A stretch of DNA of 64,000 bases from Nannochloropsis salina CCMP1776 (lineage: Eukaryota; Sar; Eustigmatophyceae; Eustigmatales; Monodopsidaceae), in assembly GCA_004565275.1 (NCBI GenBank), contig SDOX01000006.1, forward strand, positions 620,001-684,000, in the 5' to 3' direction. The notes beneath the pieces were generated by a model. That model ran no database searches, was not told the DNA's origin, and saw only the letters and a list, made by a program, of their open reading frames with translations. Shown here piece by piece: positions 41,626 through 51,798 of the stretch. Each line of letters opens with the position of its first letter. The first letter of the stretch is position 1. The position numbers and the translations under genes are program-made.

Positions 41626-42821
41626 GCCCCCTGAGCGTGACTGCTCGTGTCCGGGCCGGATATCCTGCTATACACAAAATGATACAGCTTTAGAAAGGAA
41701 TAAATAAAAACAAAGATCCGTGCACATGTTACTATGTCCATGACCACCTTCTTGCATTGCCATGACCACAGGGCAGGAGGTTAGTGCCCTTACTTCTGTG
41801 ACGTGCACGCCCGCATTGACTTTTAATTTATGTTGCTTTCGTATGCATGCAGTTTGCATATCAATAAATAATCGAATGGATTATTATGCAGGAGCATGCT
41901 GGGTAGCAGTGTGCTTACAAGGGCTTGTAATGAGGAGCGTGTTGGCAGACTCCGCGCGGCCCATCCCCGCCCAGGCCGCAGCTAACGCTCCCGTGCAATA
42001 CGGGAAAGGGTGTATCGTACACTATAGCCTCTAGGCTTGATTTCGCCGGAAGAAAAAATGAAAGAAAATCGAGTCACTTTACTTCCATGTCGCGCCAAAT
42101 GCATGACCGAACATTTCTCAGACTTATTCTTTTATGTGCTCCCTTCCAGCAAGTCATTCTCCATATTTTTAATAGCTTGTCTTGTCAATCTCCCAAATCC
42201 CCCGCTCATTCAATGAAAAGAATTTGTACCCCATGCGAAGTAAACACCACGTCTGCCGTGCCACGCCGATCTGCGGGGCTCAAAGAATTTACCGTGGGCC
42301 GGAATTTAGCACGAGTTCTCCCGCCAGCCGTCACCCTCACAATACCTGAGACAAGGGAAAGCCACGAGGCCTCGTCCATCAGATTTCTGCCTACTCAACA
42401 GTGCGCCCCGTATGGACACACTCCGCTCAGATCCACCGTGCCTCCATCTAATATGTCGATGTATTCTTGACGCCCTGACCCCACTCCGCTTTCCCCCCCT
42501 TCCTTGACCCACTCATACCGACACATCGCGCGAAGGCTCGCCGTTACCTAAAGCAGTGCTTTTCTCACAAAATCGGGCTGCACCTCTCACCATGATAGAA
42601 GTCAACGCGAGAGTGCCCAAAGCTGTACTGGTAAAAATGTGCGGACGTGCGAGCGCATGAGCGCTTTAGGGCTTCGACGCGTCGGTCCACTGCTTCGACA
42701 TGAGTGACAGTTTAAGAGCGCTTTCCCTCGTCTCTATCCCTGTTACTGCTGCCACTGTTTCCGTCGTGCTCTTATTGGTGTCGCCTGCTCCTATACAACA
42801 TGCCCCGTAGTTCCTTCGACC
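41626..42821. other. Long intergenic region between two minus-strand genes
   Basis: About 1.2 kb. It should contain the 3' UTR of the CELF-like gene and the promoter of the unknown gene at 41625. Open frames at 41762-42034, 42087-42470 (plus) and 42306-42512 (minus) show no recognisable domain. No tRNA or other RNA gene was found by eye. Confidence 0.42.
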
Positions 42822-45081
42822 CTATATCTTTAATTTCTCCACACCCTTCTCGAGGCTGGGCGTGGCAGCCTCCTTGGACGGCAACGCACTTGCTTTGTGA
42901 GACCCCTCTCTTATCGCTGAGACCGGCCCCTCCTCTGCCTTCCATCCACCGTTTTGTCCCGCCCCCCCCGCCATGCTTATTTGCTGCTGGTCCGGGTCGG
43001 GGGTTGCCGGGGGGGGGGAGGGGGAAGAGGGGGAGGATTCCTCCGCCTCGGCGAGCGAGGGCGCTTGGCTGGAATGTGACGCCTGGTGGTGGTGTCCGCC
43101 TCCCCCCCCCGCCCCCGGCCCGCCGCCATGAGTGCTGCTGTGCCCGTGCTGTTGGGTTAGGTACGAGATGGAGGAGGAGATGGAGGAGGGGGTGGAGGGG
43201 CTGGGCCCGCTGACGATGCGCTTGTGCTGGACTTTCAGTCGCTTGGTGCCGATCTGAAAACCGTTCATGGCCTTGATGGCCGCGTCCGCCGCCACGGGCG
43301 AGTCGTAAGAGACGAAGCCGAAGCCCTTGCTCTCCCCCGAGTTCTTGTCCACGTAGACCTTGGCCGAGACCACAGTGCCGAAGGGGTTGAAGGCGGTGGC
43401 CAGGTCCGCGTCCGTCAGGTCGTGCGGGAGGTGGTAGATGAAGAGGTTCGCCCCCGCGGGCCCCTCCAAGGGCTTGGACCCCCCGCCCCCGCCCCCCCTC
43501 GAGGTGAAAGCTCCCGCATGCCCCGCCCCGTGCGGAGCCCCCACCGCCGTGTTCACCCTCATCCCGCCCGGCATCCCGCCCCCGTACACAAACGGCGAGC
43601 CCGGGCCGCCCCCTCCGGCCCTGCCACTGCTCCCCCCTCCTCCCTCCGCGGCTGCTCCCTGTCCCTGCGGCCCGCCCGGCCCGAAGTAGGGCGGGTAGTA
43701 CAGGTAGGGAGGGGCTCTGACCGCGCCGTAAGGGAGGTACTGGTGGTGCGGCAGGCCTAGCATCCCCATCGGCACGGGCCCCGCCTGGAAGGGGAAGTGG
43801 GCGCTGGCCTGCGGCTGCCCGTGCGGACCCAGCATCCAGTAAGGAGCCCCGGAATACGGAGACGAGCCTCCTCCGGGGGCCTCCCCGCCGCCCCCTCCCC
43901 CCTTGACCCTCCCCGTTGGGCTCAAGCCCGCCACCCCCAAGCCGCCGCCTGCCGCTCCCCCCTCGCTCCCCCCTCTCAAGGGCAGGTTGGGCGGGTGCAG
44001 CGAGTGGCCCAGAGGCCCCGGGACCATCATCATCGGTGCCATCAGCAACCCTTCCATGGGGCCACCCGGGCCGCTTCCCCGCCCGCCTTCGCTCCCTCCC
44101 CGTCGGCCCCTTCCGCCACCTACGCCCACTCCTTGACCCCCCTCCCCCGAACGCTTCGACTCTGCGAATCTGACAACCATGGGCCGAGAGGCTCCCTCCA
44201 CCACCTGTCTCTCGTTCAAGGCCTCGATGGCCTGGATCGCCGAGGATCTCTCCACGAATTTCAAAAAAGCGCATCCTTTGCCCTCGCCCTGTGTACAGCA
44301 ACCGAGGGAGGGGAAATGAATGTAAGAGATGCATTGCCGACTCCAAGAGGCACGCTGATGACACAGCTTCGCCACCCCTTCTTCCCGGCGCGTTCCCCAT
44401 CCCTGCCTACTACTACCTCGACGGAACGAATAATGTGGATCTCTTTTATCTTTCCGAACGGCGCGAAAAGGCCCTCCACGAGGCCCTCGTCCACATTCTT
44501 GGGCAGCATGCCTACGAATAACTTGTTCTCCCTCTCCGTGTGCAAGTCAGCGGGCCGAACCTAGGCGATCGTGCAGGGACATGATTATCGATAGACTTCG
44601 GAGAAAACAACAAGGGAAATCACAAAACAACATACTTCAAAGACGGGATTGCAGCCTTTGGGGTGAGGAGCAAACGAAGCTCAGTTTCCCACTGCTGGTA
44701 TATACCCGCCGAAACAGACTGTCCTCTAGAGCCCTCTCCAAATTCACTTACCTGAAGAGCATTTTGAGCATCCGGAAGCTTCAACTTATTGTGTAAAGCC
44801 AGCGAGGCGGCTTGTGCGGCCTCCTTCGTGCAGTACGTGAGGAACGCGCAGCCACGATGCATGCCGCTCGTCTTGTCACGTATCACTGTCAATTCGAAGA
44901 TGGGTCCGTACTCAGCAAAAAATGGTCGTAGCGCATCCTCCCCCATGTCTTTTGGGATCTGCCCGACGAAAAGCTTGACGGCATCCCCGTCCTTGGTCAG
45001 GCCGGCTGGGGCGCCTGCCGTGGCTCTTGTCTGCTCGGTCGTGGCCGCTTGGTCGATTTCGGGCACGGCGGAGCCAGACAT
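42822..45081 (-). CDS. CELF/Bruno-like RNA-binding protein with three RRMs
   Basis: Three exons, 44752-45081, 44417-44560 and 42822-44288 (CTTCAG|gtaagt, cctag|GTT, GTCGAG|gtagta, acacag|GGC, all phase 0), encode 646 residues. RRM1 (about 30-110): [20 protein letters not shown] (RNP2) and [10 protein letters not shown] (RNP1). RRM2 (about 120-205): [20 protein letters not shown], then GKGCAFLKF after the second intron. RRM3 (about 430-510): [20 protein letters not shown] and [35 protein letters not shown] in part, the CELF signature. A long Gly/Pro-rich divergent linker separates RRM2 and RRM3, exactly the CELF layout. These proteins bind U/G-rich RNA and control splicing, translation and mRNA decay. 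Start ATG 45081 is chosen because the open frame further upstream lacks an ATG. The linker gives long antisense open frames. Confidence 0.92.
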
Positions 45082-46021
45082 ATTGTCCAGCTTCTCCCTC
45101 AAACTTTTGCCCCACAATGAAACAATCGGGCGATAATAGGGTCCGTCTTTCCCTCCAAATCTCTCCTGTACGCTTGCTAGCTGCTCCGGAGAATGACTTG
45201 AACCTAGGCAGAGGACGAGGCCTTCCCCATCTGCGTGGTGCCTCTCCCTGCCAACCCCAAATTGCCAAAGTCGCTCGGCGTCTACTGTCAGTGAGAACAA
45301 TTGGTTTGGGGAAAGGAAGCGATCAGTGCAAGTGTCCGCACCCTCCTCATGCTCTGCGGCCTTGATGTCGCTTGATGATCGCGTTCGTGAACAAGTCGAT
45401 ATGACAGGCACAGGGCAATGCCTGGAGAGCAACGAGAGAGGCGACCGCCTCCTGCTCTCGTATCAAAGGACAGGCATGGTGTGAGAGTAGTCAGGGAATG
45501 GTTTGGTCACCGCTGTTTCCAGGGCCGATGGTCTATGCGTCCAGCGCCTGGGAAGGCGTTGGGTTTGACAGACAAAGCTCGCTAACGCCAACGCCGAGAT
45601 CCTGCTCGCTAGGGCCTTGTACACATGTTATCAAGCAGACGACCTTGACGAGGAGTGAACTCAATGTAGGAGGGAAAACAAAATTCAACACGCGCCAAAG
45701 AGGATACGAACCGCGCGCGCCGGCGTCCGGCAATGCCGGCTTTCTCTCACGTTCGGGCGTGCGGCCGCTCTTGTCCCGTTGACTAGTCAGGCAGGCACAG
45801 GGATTGGTGCTGAAATGTCATTGCCTTTGGACAGCACCCCGTTGCCTTTCATGATTTATTTTGGAAACCAATACTTTGGGATGGCACGAGCATTCACAGA
45901 TCCGTTGGTGTGCGCCGTCGAGATTTGCCCTTGTTTGACCCGCAGTGTCTTTGTATGTGTGTTGGGGCTCATTCGTTCCCTCACCCGTATGCCTCCTTGC
46001 TCGACTCAGAACAGATTAAAC
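45082..46021. other. Divergent intergenic region between the CELF-like and uS9m genes
   Basis: About 940 bases. The minus-strand frame stays open to 45432 without an ATG and may be 5' UTR of the CELF-like gene. A perfect short palindrome (CCGGCAATGCCGG, 45727-45739) lies in a GC-rich island. No gene was recognised. Confidence 0.45.
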
Positions 46022-46718
46022 ATGCTACCGACGGTACATTCCAACGTTTCTAAGCTGTCGAGCATTTCTAGGAGTTCTGCCCTAAGGGTTTTAGTGGTAA
46101 GTGGTACGGTGGAAAGGGTACGCACATGTCTGGGTCTGGTTTATTTGGACAATCTTTGTTTTTTACTACACCCTGCTTTTTCCGGTATAGACGAACACAG
46201 GTACGGCGACGATGGCATGCGCTCATCGCTTCTCCACATCGACGCCTCTGGCAGCAGAAGGCGATGATCCATCTGCTGCAGTCAATGATGTCCACGCATG
46301 CCCCCCGCCTCGAAATCCACGCTTGGATAGTCTAAATAGGGCCTACGCAACAGGGAGGCGCAAGACAAGTGTGGCTCGTGTGTGGCTTCTAGCGGGAGAC
46401 GGTCGAATCGTGGTGAATGGGAAAGAAGTCCATGAATACTTTGGGCGGACGGCGTACAGGGACAAGCTGATTGAGCCGTTCGTGGTGACGGAGAGCATCG
46501 GCCAATTCGACGTCAAGTGCACTGTGAAAGGGGGGGGCACCACCGGGCAGGTAGGCGCCATTTCGTTGGGGATATCGCGAGCCCTCGAAGTATGGGACCC
46601 GGCGCACCGGCCCCCTTTGGCCAAGGAGAGTCTATTTACGCGGGACTCGCGGGCGGTCGAGTCCAAAAAATCCGGTCAGCCCAAGGCCAGGAAGAAGGAT
46701 CAGTGGGTGAAGCGCTAG
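46022..46718 (+). CDS. RPS9: Mitochondrial ribosomal protein uS9 (S9)
   Basis: Exons 46022-46096 and 46191-46718 (TTAGTG|gtaagt, gtatag|ACG, phase 0) encode 200 residues of the small mitoribosomal subunit. Exon 1 (25 codons, MLPTVHSNVSKLSSISRSSA) is rich in Ser, Arg and hydrophobics with no acids, as in a mitochondrial presequence. The bacterial-type S9 core begins at about residue 72: YATGRRKTSVARVWL (ATGRRKxSVARV is diagnostic), GRIVVNGKEVHEYFGR, IEPFVVTESIGQFDVKCTVKGGGTTGQVGAISLGISRAL in part, DSRAVESKKSGQPKARKKDQ and the basic tail WVKR that reaches the P-site tRNA. A plastid rather than mitochondrial location is less likely, as no signal peptide with an A-F site is present. Confidence 0.92.
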
Positions 46719-47165
46719 GCGAGAGACGTCTAAAAGCAGGTGTCGATGCTGTCGAGTATGCTGGGATTTAAGAAAGAAAGAAATCACGAGCGCACGAAAA
46801 AGCTGACGCCCCACGTCGTGCTTGCACGTTTCGTCCCTGTGCATTTTACTTTCCAGGTGTCTAGAGTGGCTCATTTCTTGGCGTCGTCATTTTATACACA
46901 GCTTTGCCTTTCCTTCGCGTCTACCAGCATATGGAGTAGTTTCATTTCCACACCAACGTTTATCCACCCTATGCTTAGCCCCCACCCATCCAGCCCCCGT
47001 GAGCCTAGCAATCCTGACACTCTAGGTGCCACAACGACCATGCCCCTTGATCGCGAGCAGCGCTTGTCGCGGCGGCTTCGGTCTACAATACACCACTCTC
47101 GAGCTTCTCTCCCTGACCCATCCCACTTTCGCAAACTTGCCTTACGCGGCCTCTCCACCAGACCC
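46719..47165. other. Convergent spacer, no gene seen
   Basis: Between the uS9m and methyltransferase-TPR 3' ends. The plus-strand open frame crossing it (46740-47678) is mostly a shadow of the minus-strand gene. Confidence 0.4.
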
Positions 47166-49322
47166 TCAGGGGCGGCGATCCCCCCCCCTCCGCGCTTCCA
47201 GGGACAAATTCCCTACTTCCGGAAAATCCAAGCATCGAGTCTCGTGGACATCAGGGCCAGGGGAGGGCGCCGGGGATGGGGAAGGGTTCAGCTCCTGCAG
47301 GACTTTCTGCTGCCACGACCAGGCCTTCTCGTAGGAGGCGTTCAGGGCCAGGGAGCGCTCGAAGTGCTCGAGTGCCTGCTGGAGGCGGCCCAAGGAGTAG
47401 TGACAGAGGCCCATGTTGTGACAGGTCACGTGGTGCTCCCCTATCGAGGTGGAGGAGAGGCTGTAGAAGCCCAAGGCCCGTTCGTATTCCCGGATTCCGT
47501 AGTAGAATCTGCCGATCTCGAAGGCGATGTCCTTGTCCCGATCGAGCATGTAGTGGTGCTCCCAGACCCGGGGCACGCCGCGGCACAGGTCGTTCCGCAG
47601 CTTCTGGCCAGCGGTAGGGACTTGATTGAGGATGGTCTCGCGAAACTTGTAGAAGACGTCCGGGTCCCAGTCCCCTAGCTTCAGAAGGGCGACTATCGCC
47701 TTGAGCGTGGGGTTCGGGGAGTCCTCCTTCATGCTCTTCTGCAGGACGAAGAAATCGTTGGGGCCGAAATGATCCACGGCGCTCGAGAAGGCGGCGCGCA
47801 GGCAGGGAAAGGCCCGCATCCGCTTCTCGCCCTCCGACTCCGCGCCGCAGCCGGCCCAGGAGGACGGAGAGGTGTCGAGGCAGGAGGTGGTGGCCGTCAT
47901 GGGCGAGTGAGCCTTAGGGGGGGGATCCTCTGACGGGATTTCCGGAGGGCCCGCGCGGCCGCTGAGTACGAAGGCCGAGACTTTCAAAGAGGCGTCTTCC
48001 TGGGGATTGTGGAGAGCAAAGCCCCCCCGGCTGATGAAGTAGAGGCCGATGGCGTGGTAGTTGACCATGACCGAGAAGGATCCGTGGACAGCGATGTGCG
48101 GGTCGACCAGGCCTCTGAACTGCTCCGCCTGGTTGCTGCCCTTGTCGCCCGAAATGACCAAGCCCCTGTCATTGCTGAAGGCGAGGAGGCGCCGGAGGGC
48201 GCGGAGGGCTCCGATGGGAAAGAGGAAGGACCCGCCCGTACTGCTACGCCCGAAGTAATCGCGGTACCAGTGCAGGATCCGGCCCAGGTGCAGAGAGTCT
48301 TCCCGGTCCGAGGACCCGTTCGTCCCAGCGCTCAAGGGCTCGCTTGAGGATGGGGGAGAGCCCATTGGGGCATGTCCCGGACGGTGGGCCGGTTGGTGCG
48401 TGTGCGCGTAGTAGTCCGGAGTCACGGGCTGGTACTTGAAGAGGTTGTGGAAACGTTTGATGATCTCAGGATCCAGCGGGTCTGGCTCCTGCGCCTGCTT
48501 GGACCCCACCGATATCAAGCCCTCTTTGAGCACGCCGCCGTCAATCTGGAAGACGTCGTGGCAAAGCGTGTCGAACAAGTAGTTTGCGATCAGACACATG
48601 GGGTTCTTGACCGAGCCCGGGGCCAAGACAGTGCCCGCGTGGCTGAGGCGTATCACGGAGTCGTGCACCGCGTCGAAGATGGCCAGGTCCAGCGAGCCTT
48701 GCGCTATATACTTGTGCAGTCCAGGATGTGTCTCCCAGAAGTTGAAATGGTTCTTAGTGAAGTCCGTCATGACGTACACAATTTTCTCGAAGGGAAAATC
48801 CAGCAGCTCCCGCATCTCTTCCAGGGCTTTGAGCATAAAAAAGCTGAATTTCCCGGAGCCAGCGCCCAGCTCTATAATATACAATGGTTCTGAAGGATCC
48901 AATGCCGAACATACGGGTCCATTTTCACGAGCCTTCTTGGCACAGTCTCGCAAGTAACCTTGAAGGACTTGGGCGTACGCCCTCCCGATAAAAGCGTTAC
49001 ATGTAATGAAGTGTGGCACAATACCCTGCGACCAGGATTCGACACCTTTTCGATCGTAGAAAGACATCATGAGCTTCCACAGGTGACTTTCGCTGCACCT
49101 TGTAAAGTCCTCCAGTACGCAACGATGTGGAAGTGAGGTCGAAGAGGAGTGGGAGGAAGCTTGGCCTGAGGAAGGAAAACTTCCATGTGGCGGCAACACG
49201 GGGGGGCATGACGTAGGAGGAAAAATCGACTCTCCACCTGTAGCATTTTCAGGTCCACTTTCCTCAAGTGTAGATGGGAGTGGAGGAAAGACAGCACTGG
49301 CACCCCCAGGGCTGGTTTCCAT
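47166..49322 (-). CDS. SAM-dependent methyltransferase-like protein with C-terminal TPR helices
   Basis: 718 residues from ATG 49322. An acceptor-like tttcag lies directly before this ATG, so an upstream 5' UTR intron or exon is possible. Residues 1-65 are Ser/Pro-rich. Residues about 70-330 form a Rossmann-type domain with the SAM-binding loop IIELGAGSGKFSFFMLKALEEM, then YVMTDFTKNHFNFWETHP as the second-strand acidic motif, and NPMCLIANYLFDTL as a post-motif. A variable central region (about 330-560) follows. Residues about 610-690 hold TPR-like helices: DIAFEIGRFYYGIREYERALGFYSLS, HNMGLCHYSLGRLQQALEHFERSLALN and YEKAWSWQQKVLQEL. The fusion suggests a methyltransferase that docks partner proteins. 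The methyl acceptor is unknown. Confidence 0.7.
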   Translation of the reverse strand: METSPGGASAVFPPLPSTLEESGPENATGGESIFPPTSCPPVLPPHGSFPSSGQASSHSSSTSLPHRCVLEDFTRCSESHLWKLMMSFYDRKGVESWSQGIVPHFITCNAFIGRAYAQVLQGYLRDCAKKARENGPVCSALDPSEPLYIIELGAGSGKFSFFMLKALEEMRELLDFPFEKIVYVMTDFTKNHFNFWETHPGLHKYIAQGSLDLAIFDAVHDSVIRLSHAGTVLAPGSVKNPMCLIANYLFDTLCHDVFQIDGGVLKEGLISVGSKQAQEPDPLDPEIIKRFHNLFKYQPVTPDYYAHTHQPAHRPGHAPMGSPPSSSEPLSAGTNGSSDREDSLHLGRILHWYRDYFGRSSTGGSFLFPIGALRALRRLLAFSNDRGLVISGDKGSNQAEQFRGLVDPHIAVHGSFSVMVNYHAIGLYFISRGGFALHNPQEDASLKVSAFVLSGRAGPPEIPSEDPPPKAHSPMTATTSCLDTSPSSWAGCGAESEGEKRMRAFPCLRAAFSSAVDHFGPNDFFVLQKSMKEDSPNPTLKAIVALLKLGDWDPDVFYKFRETILNQVPTAGQKLRNDLCRGVPRVWEHHYMLDRDKDIAFEIGRFYYGIREYERALGFYSLSSTSIGEHHVTCHNMGLCHYSLGRLQQALEHFERSLALNASYEKAWSWQQKVLQELNPSPSPAPSPGPDVHETRCLDFPEVGNLSLEARRGGDRRP

Positions 49323-49906
49323 CTGAAATCGGGGAGGTAGACAAGAGACGACGGAATTCGCAATTTGAACGATGTCGTGCGACTGGATAGATTAAGAGGG
49401 ACGAGCGGCGCGAAAGGGTAAGAATGTGAGCACCACACAGTCGCACGGCCAATGCTCTTCACCCCCACGGAAGTGACGGGAGAGCGCGGTCAAGGAGAAC
49501 TGCTGTCGAGCGATACGATAGTATCACGCCCTACCGCTGGCAGCCGATCGATCCCGCCGCGCCGAGCCCTCCATCGTGTGCCAATGCACACAGGGTTTAA
49601 GGCCATCATTTGTCCAGACTTTTTCATGGACGTGAAGCTAGTCATCTTGGCATGACCTGCTGGTGCTCCTCGCCCACGGGGCAGTCCTGACGTCCAGGAC
49701 TCATCCGAGTGGACACGATATTGAGATGGCCTTCCAGCCCCTCAACTCACGCCCACCTTTACCGAGCTGCTCATATTTAAGCCGTTTCCTCCCCCTTTTA
49801 CAGATACACAAAGCCCAAGGATCGTCTCTAACAGGAAAGCACGGCCGACTGCCATTAATAATTAGATCCACTTTGCGCTGAGATTGTGTACGAGGACCGT
49901 TTTGAC
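49323..49906. other. Divergent intergenic region between methyltransferase-TPR and HIS1
   Basis: Upstream sequence of both genes. Minus-strand open frames here (49067-49468, 49264-49452) are out of frame with the downstream start. No element is assigned. Confidence 0.4.
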
Positions 49907-51238
49907 ATGGTAAGCCTGAGCCGATAGGTCGGGGAGGTAGAACCACCAGGACGACCCAAAGCATTTTGGATTTGAATAGACCGTTCTCCTGCCACCTCGT
50001 TCATAAATGATGTAATGAAAAGCATTCTTATATATGTCTGGCTGTCGGCGTACCTACACCGTGCTTTAGCTCGTGTGCCCCCTAGAGGCGAACTGGAAAT
50101 GCGGCGGGAGATGCAAAACAACCTTGTTGTGAAATTCACATTCACAACTATCCCAAAAATTAACAGTCGTTGACTTCAAATGCCGGTACATTGAAGCCGG
50201 CCAATATTCTCATCGGCGTTCCCAAAAAAGGACGATTAAATGAGAAGGTATCCAAGCTCTTGGATGGTGCCGGCCTCGAATATCGGCGGCCGGACCGCGT
50301 GGACGTGGCCGTTTGCACAGGTCTGCCCGTGACTCTGGTTTTTCTTCCTGCAGCTGACATTGCAGCTTATGTGGGAGAAGGAAATGTGGACATGGGCATA
50401 ACAGGACAAGACATACTGCAAGAGACCCTCTCGGAGTCACCCGACGCGCACATCACGGAGCTGCTGGAGTTGGGTTTCGGGAAATGCTCGCTATCCTTGC
50501 AAGCGCCCGTAAAAGACAAGATTTTGCACGCCAAGAAACTCTCTGGTTGTCGCATAGTTACTTCTTTCCCGGCGTTGACGCGGGCTTTCTTCGACAAGCT
50601 GGACGCCGAGACTGGCCGTCACACAAGTACGTGACACGGAGGGGCATGTACATAGCAAGAGTTGTCCAGGGTGACACTGGGGTGGAAGCAAAGACCATGT
50701 GATCACGAAAGTGGACAATCGTTCTTGTTATTAACCCTCTGCTCGAAGCTGACGGCCCTTCTCTCACCATCCTTCGAACCCCCTGACAGAGGTTCGCACA
50801 GTCTCAGGTTCGGTGGAGGCAGCGTGCGGGCTCGGCCTGGCCGACGCCGTGGTCGACCTGGTGGAGACAGGCACGACGATGAGAGCCGCTGGCCTGGATG
50901 TGGTGGCTGAGGTAATGGTTTCCCAGGCTGTCCTCATCGCCAATCCAAACTCCAGCCACCAAGATTTGATTGCCCTGATTTTGAAAAGGATCGAGGGCTA
51001 CATCACGGCCACACAGTACATGATGATTTCCTATAATGTGCGCCGAGAAAGTCTGGGCAAGACGCTGGCGATTACTCCGGGAAAGCGTTCCCCGACCGTG
51101 AGCACCCTTGAAGAAGACGGATGGGTGGCGGTGCAGGCGTTGGTGAGACGGAAGGAGTCTAACGTCAAAATGGACCAGCTCCACGACGCAGGCGCCACGG
51201 ATATCCTTCTTTTTCCCATATCCAATTCTCGCATGTGA
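49907..51238 (+). CDS. HIS1: ATP phosphoribosyltransferase (first step of histidine synthesis)
   Basis: Catalyses ATP + PRPP to N1-(5-phosphoribosyl)-ATP, the committed, feedback-inhibited step. Three exons: 49907-49909 (ATG alone), 50167-50626 and 50790-51238, with ACATG|gtaagc, aacag|TCG, CACAA|gtacgt and gacag|AGG in consistent phase, give 303 residues. The single-codon first exon is inferred. The exon 2 frame has a stop directly upstream (TAA at 50161) and no in-frame ATG until about residue 75, while conserved sequence starts at once (NILIGVPKKGRLNEKVSKLL). HisG motifs are MGITGQDIL, RIVTSFPALTRAFF, and VSGSVEAACGLGLADAVVDLVETGTTM (PRPP loop) in part. The C-terminal ACT-like regulatory domain (about 225-300) has ITPGKRSPTVSTLE and GATDILLFPISNSR, so this is the long, His-regulated form. 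No plastid presequence is visible. Confidence 0.93.
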
Positions 51239-51798
51239 GAAGTAGGCGCAAGAGGGCGGGTGCTACATTCAAAAAATAATAAAGTAACCACGCTTTTAAA
51301 AAATCGTCTGAGCACTCGTGATTTTTGGGTTTATGCATTCGCTGCCCTGCTCGCGCATTATATAGAGACTTACGAGCAAGAGGGATATAGAGAATGAGTC
51401 TTACATCGAGCATCACACTTCAGTCTTCCTTTCATTGTTGGTGTTTACGAAAGTGATTTTCCCTTATCGTTATTAAGGGTACCCGGAAATATCAAGGGAC
51501 CCACCCACCTCTGGCCCACATGTAGCTTTGGGGCTTCCCCAAGACTTGGCATATTTAGAAGACCTTGAAAAGTGAGGTCACAATTTTACCTCAAGGCTAG
51601 GGCTCCTGTTCCACGAAATGCGAGGTTTTTATTCGGATTGCAATCTGCCCAATACAGAACGGGCTTGGACACTTCAACTGTGCCCCTCGCGACTTCTCAT
51701 GCCAGTCTCACAATTGTCGTTGCTTATGCGTTTATTCCGCAAACAAAAAATTAGCCTGCAGACTTATACTTCATGCTTCTGAATAAGGTATACAGCAG
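51239..51798. other. Intergenic region between HIS1 and PrmA, both plus strand
   Basis: About 560 bases. An AATAAT/AATAAAG-like element near 51277-51286 may be the HIS1 polyadenylation signal. The rest should include the PrmA promoter. No gene was seen. Confidence 0.42.

Noticed and set aside
42772-44400. 542-residue minus-strand frame and plus-strand frames over the CELF-like linker
   Set aside because: Overlaps the real RRM3 frame; GC-rich shadow composed of Gly, Arg and Pro.
45670-45790. tRNA-like T-loop (GGTTCGTATCC on the minus strand)
   Set aside because: The T-loop lacks the conserved A58, the flanking stems do not pair, and no D-arm GG is present.
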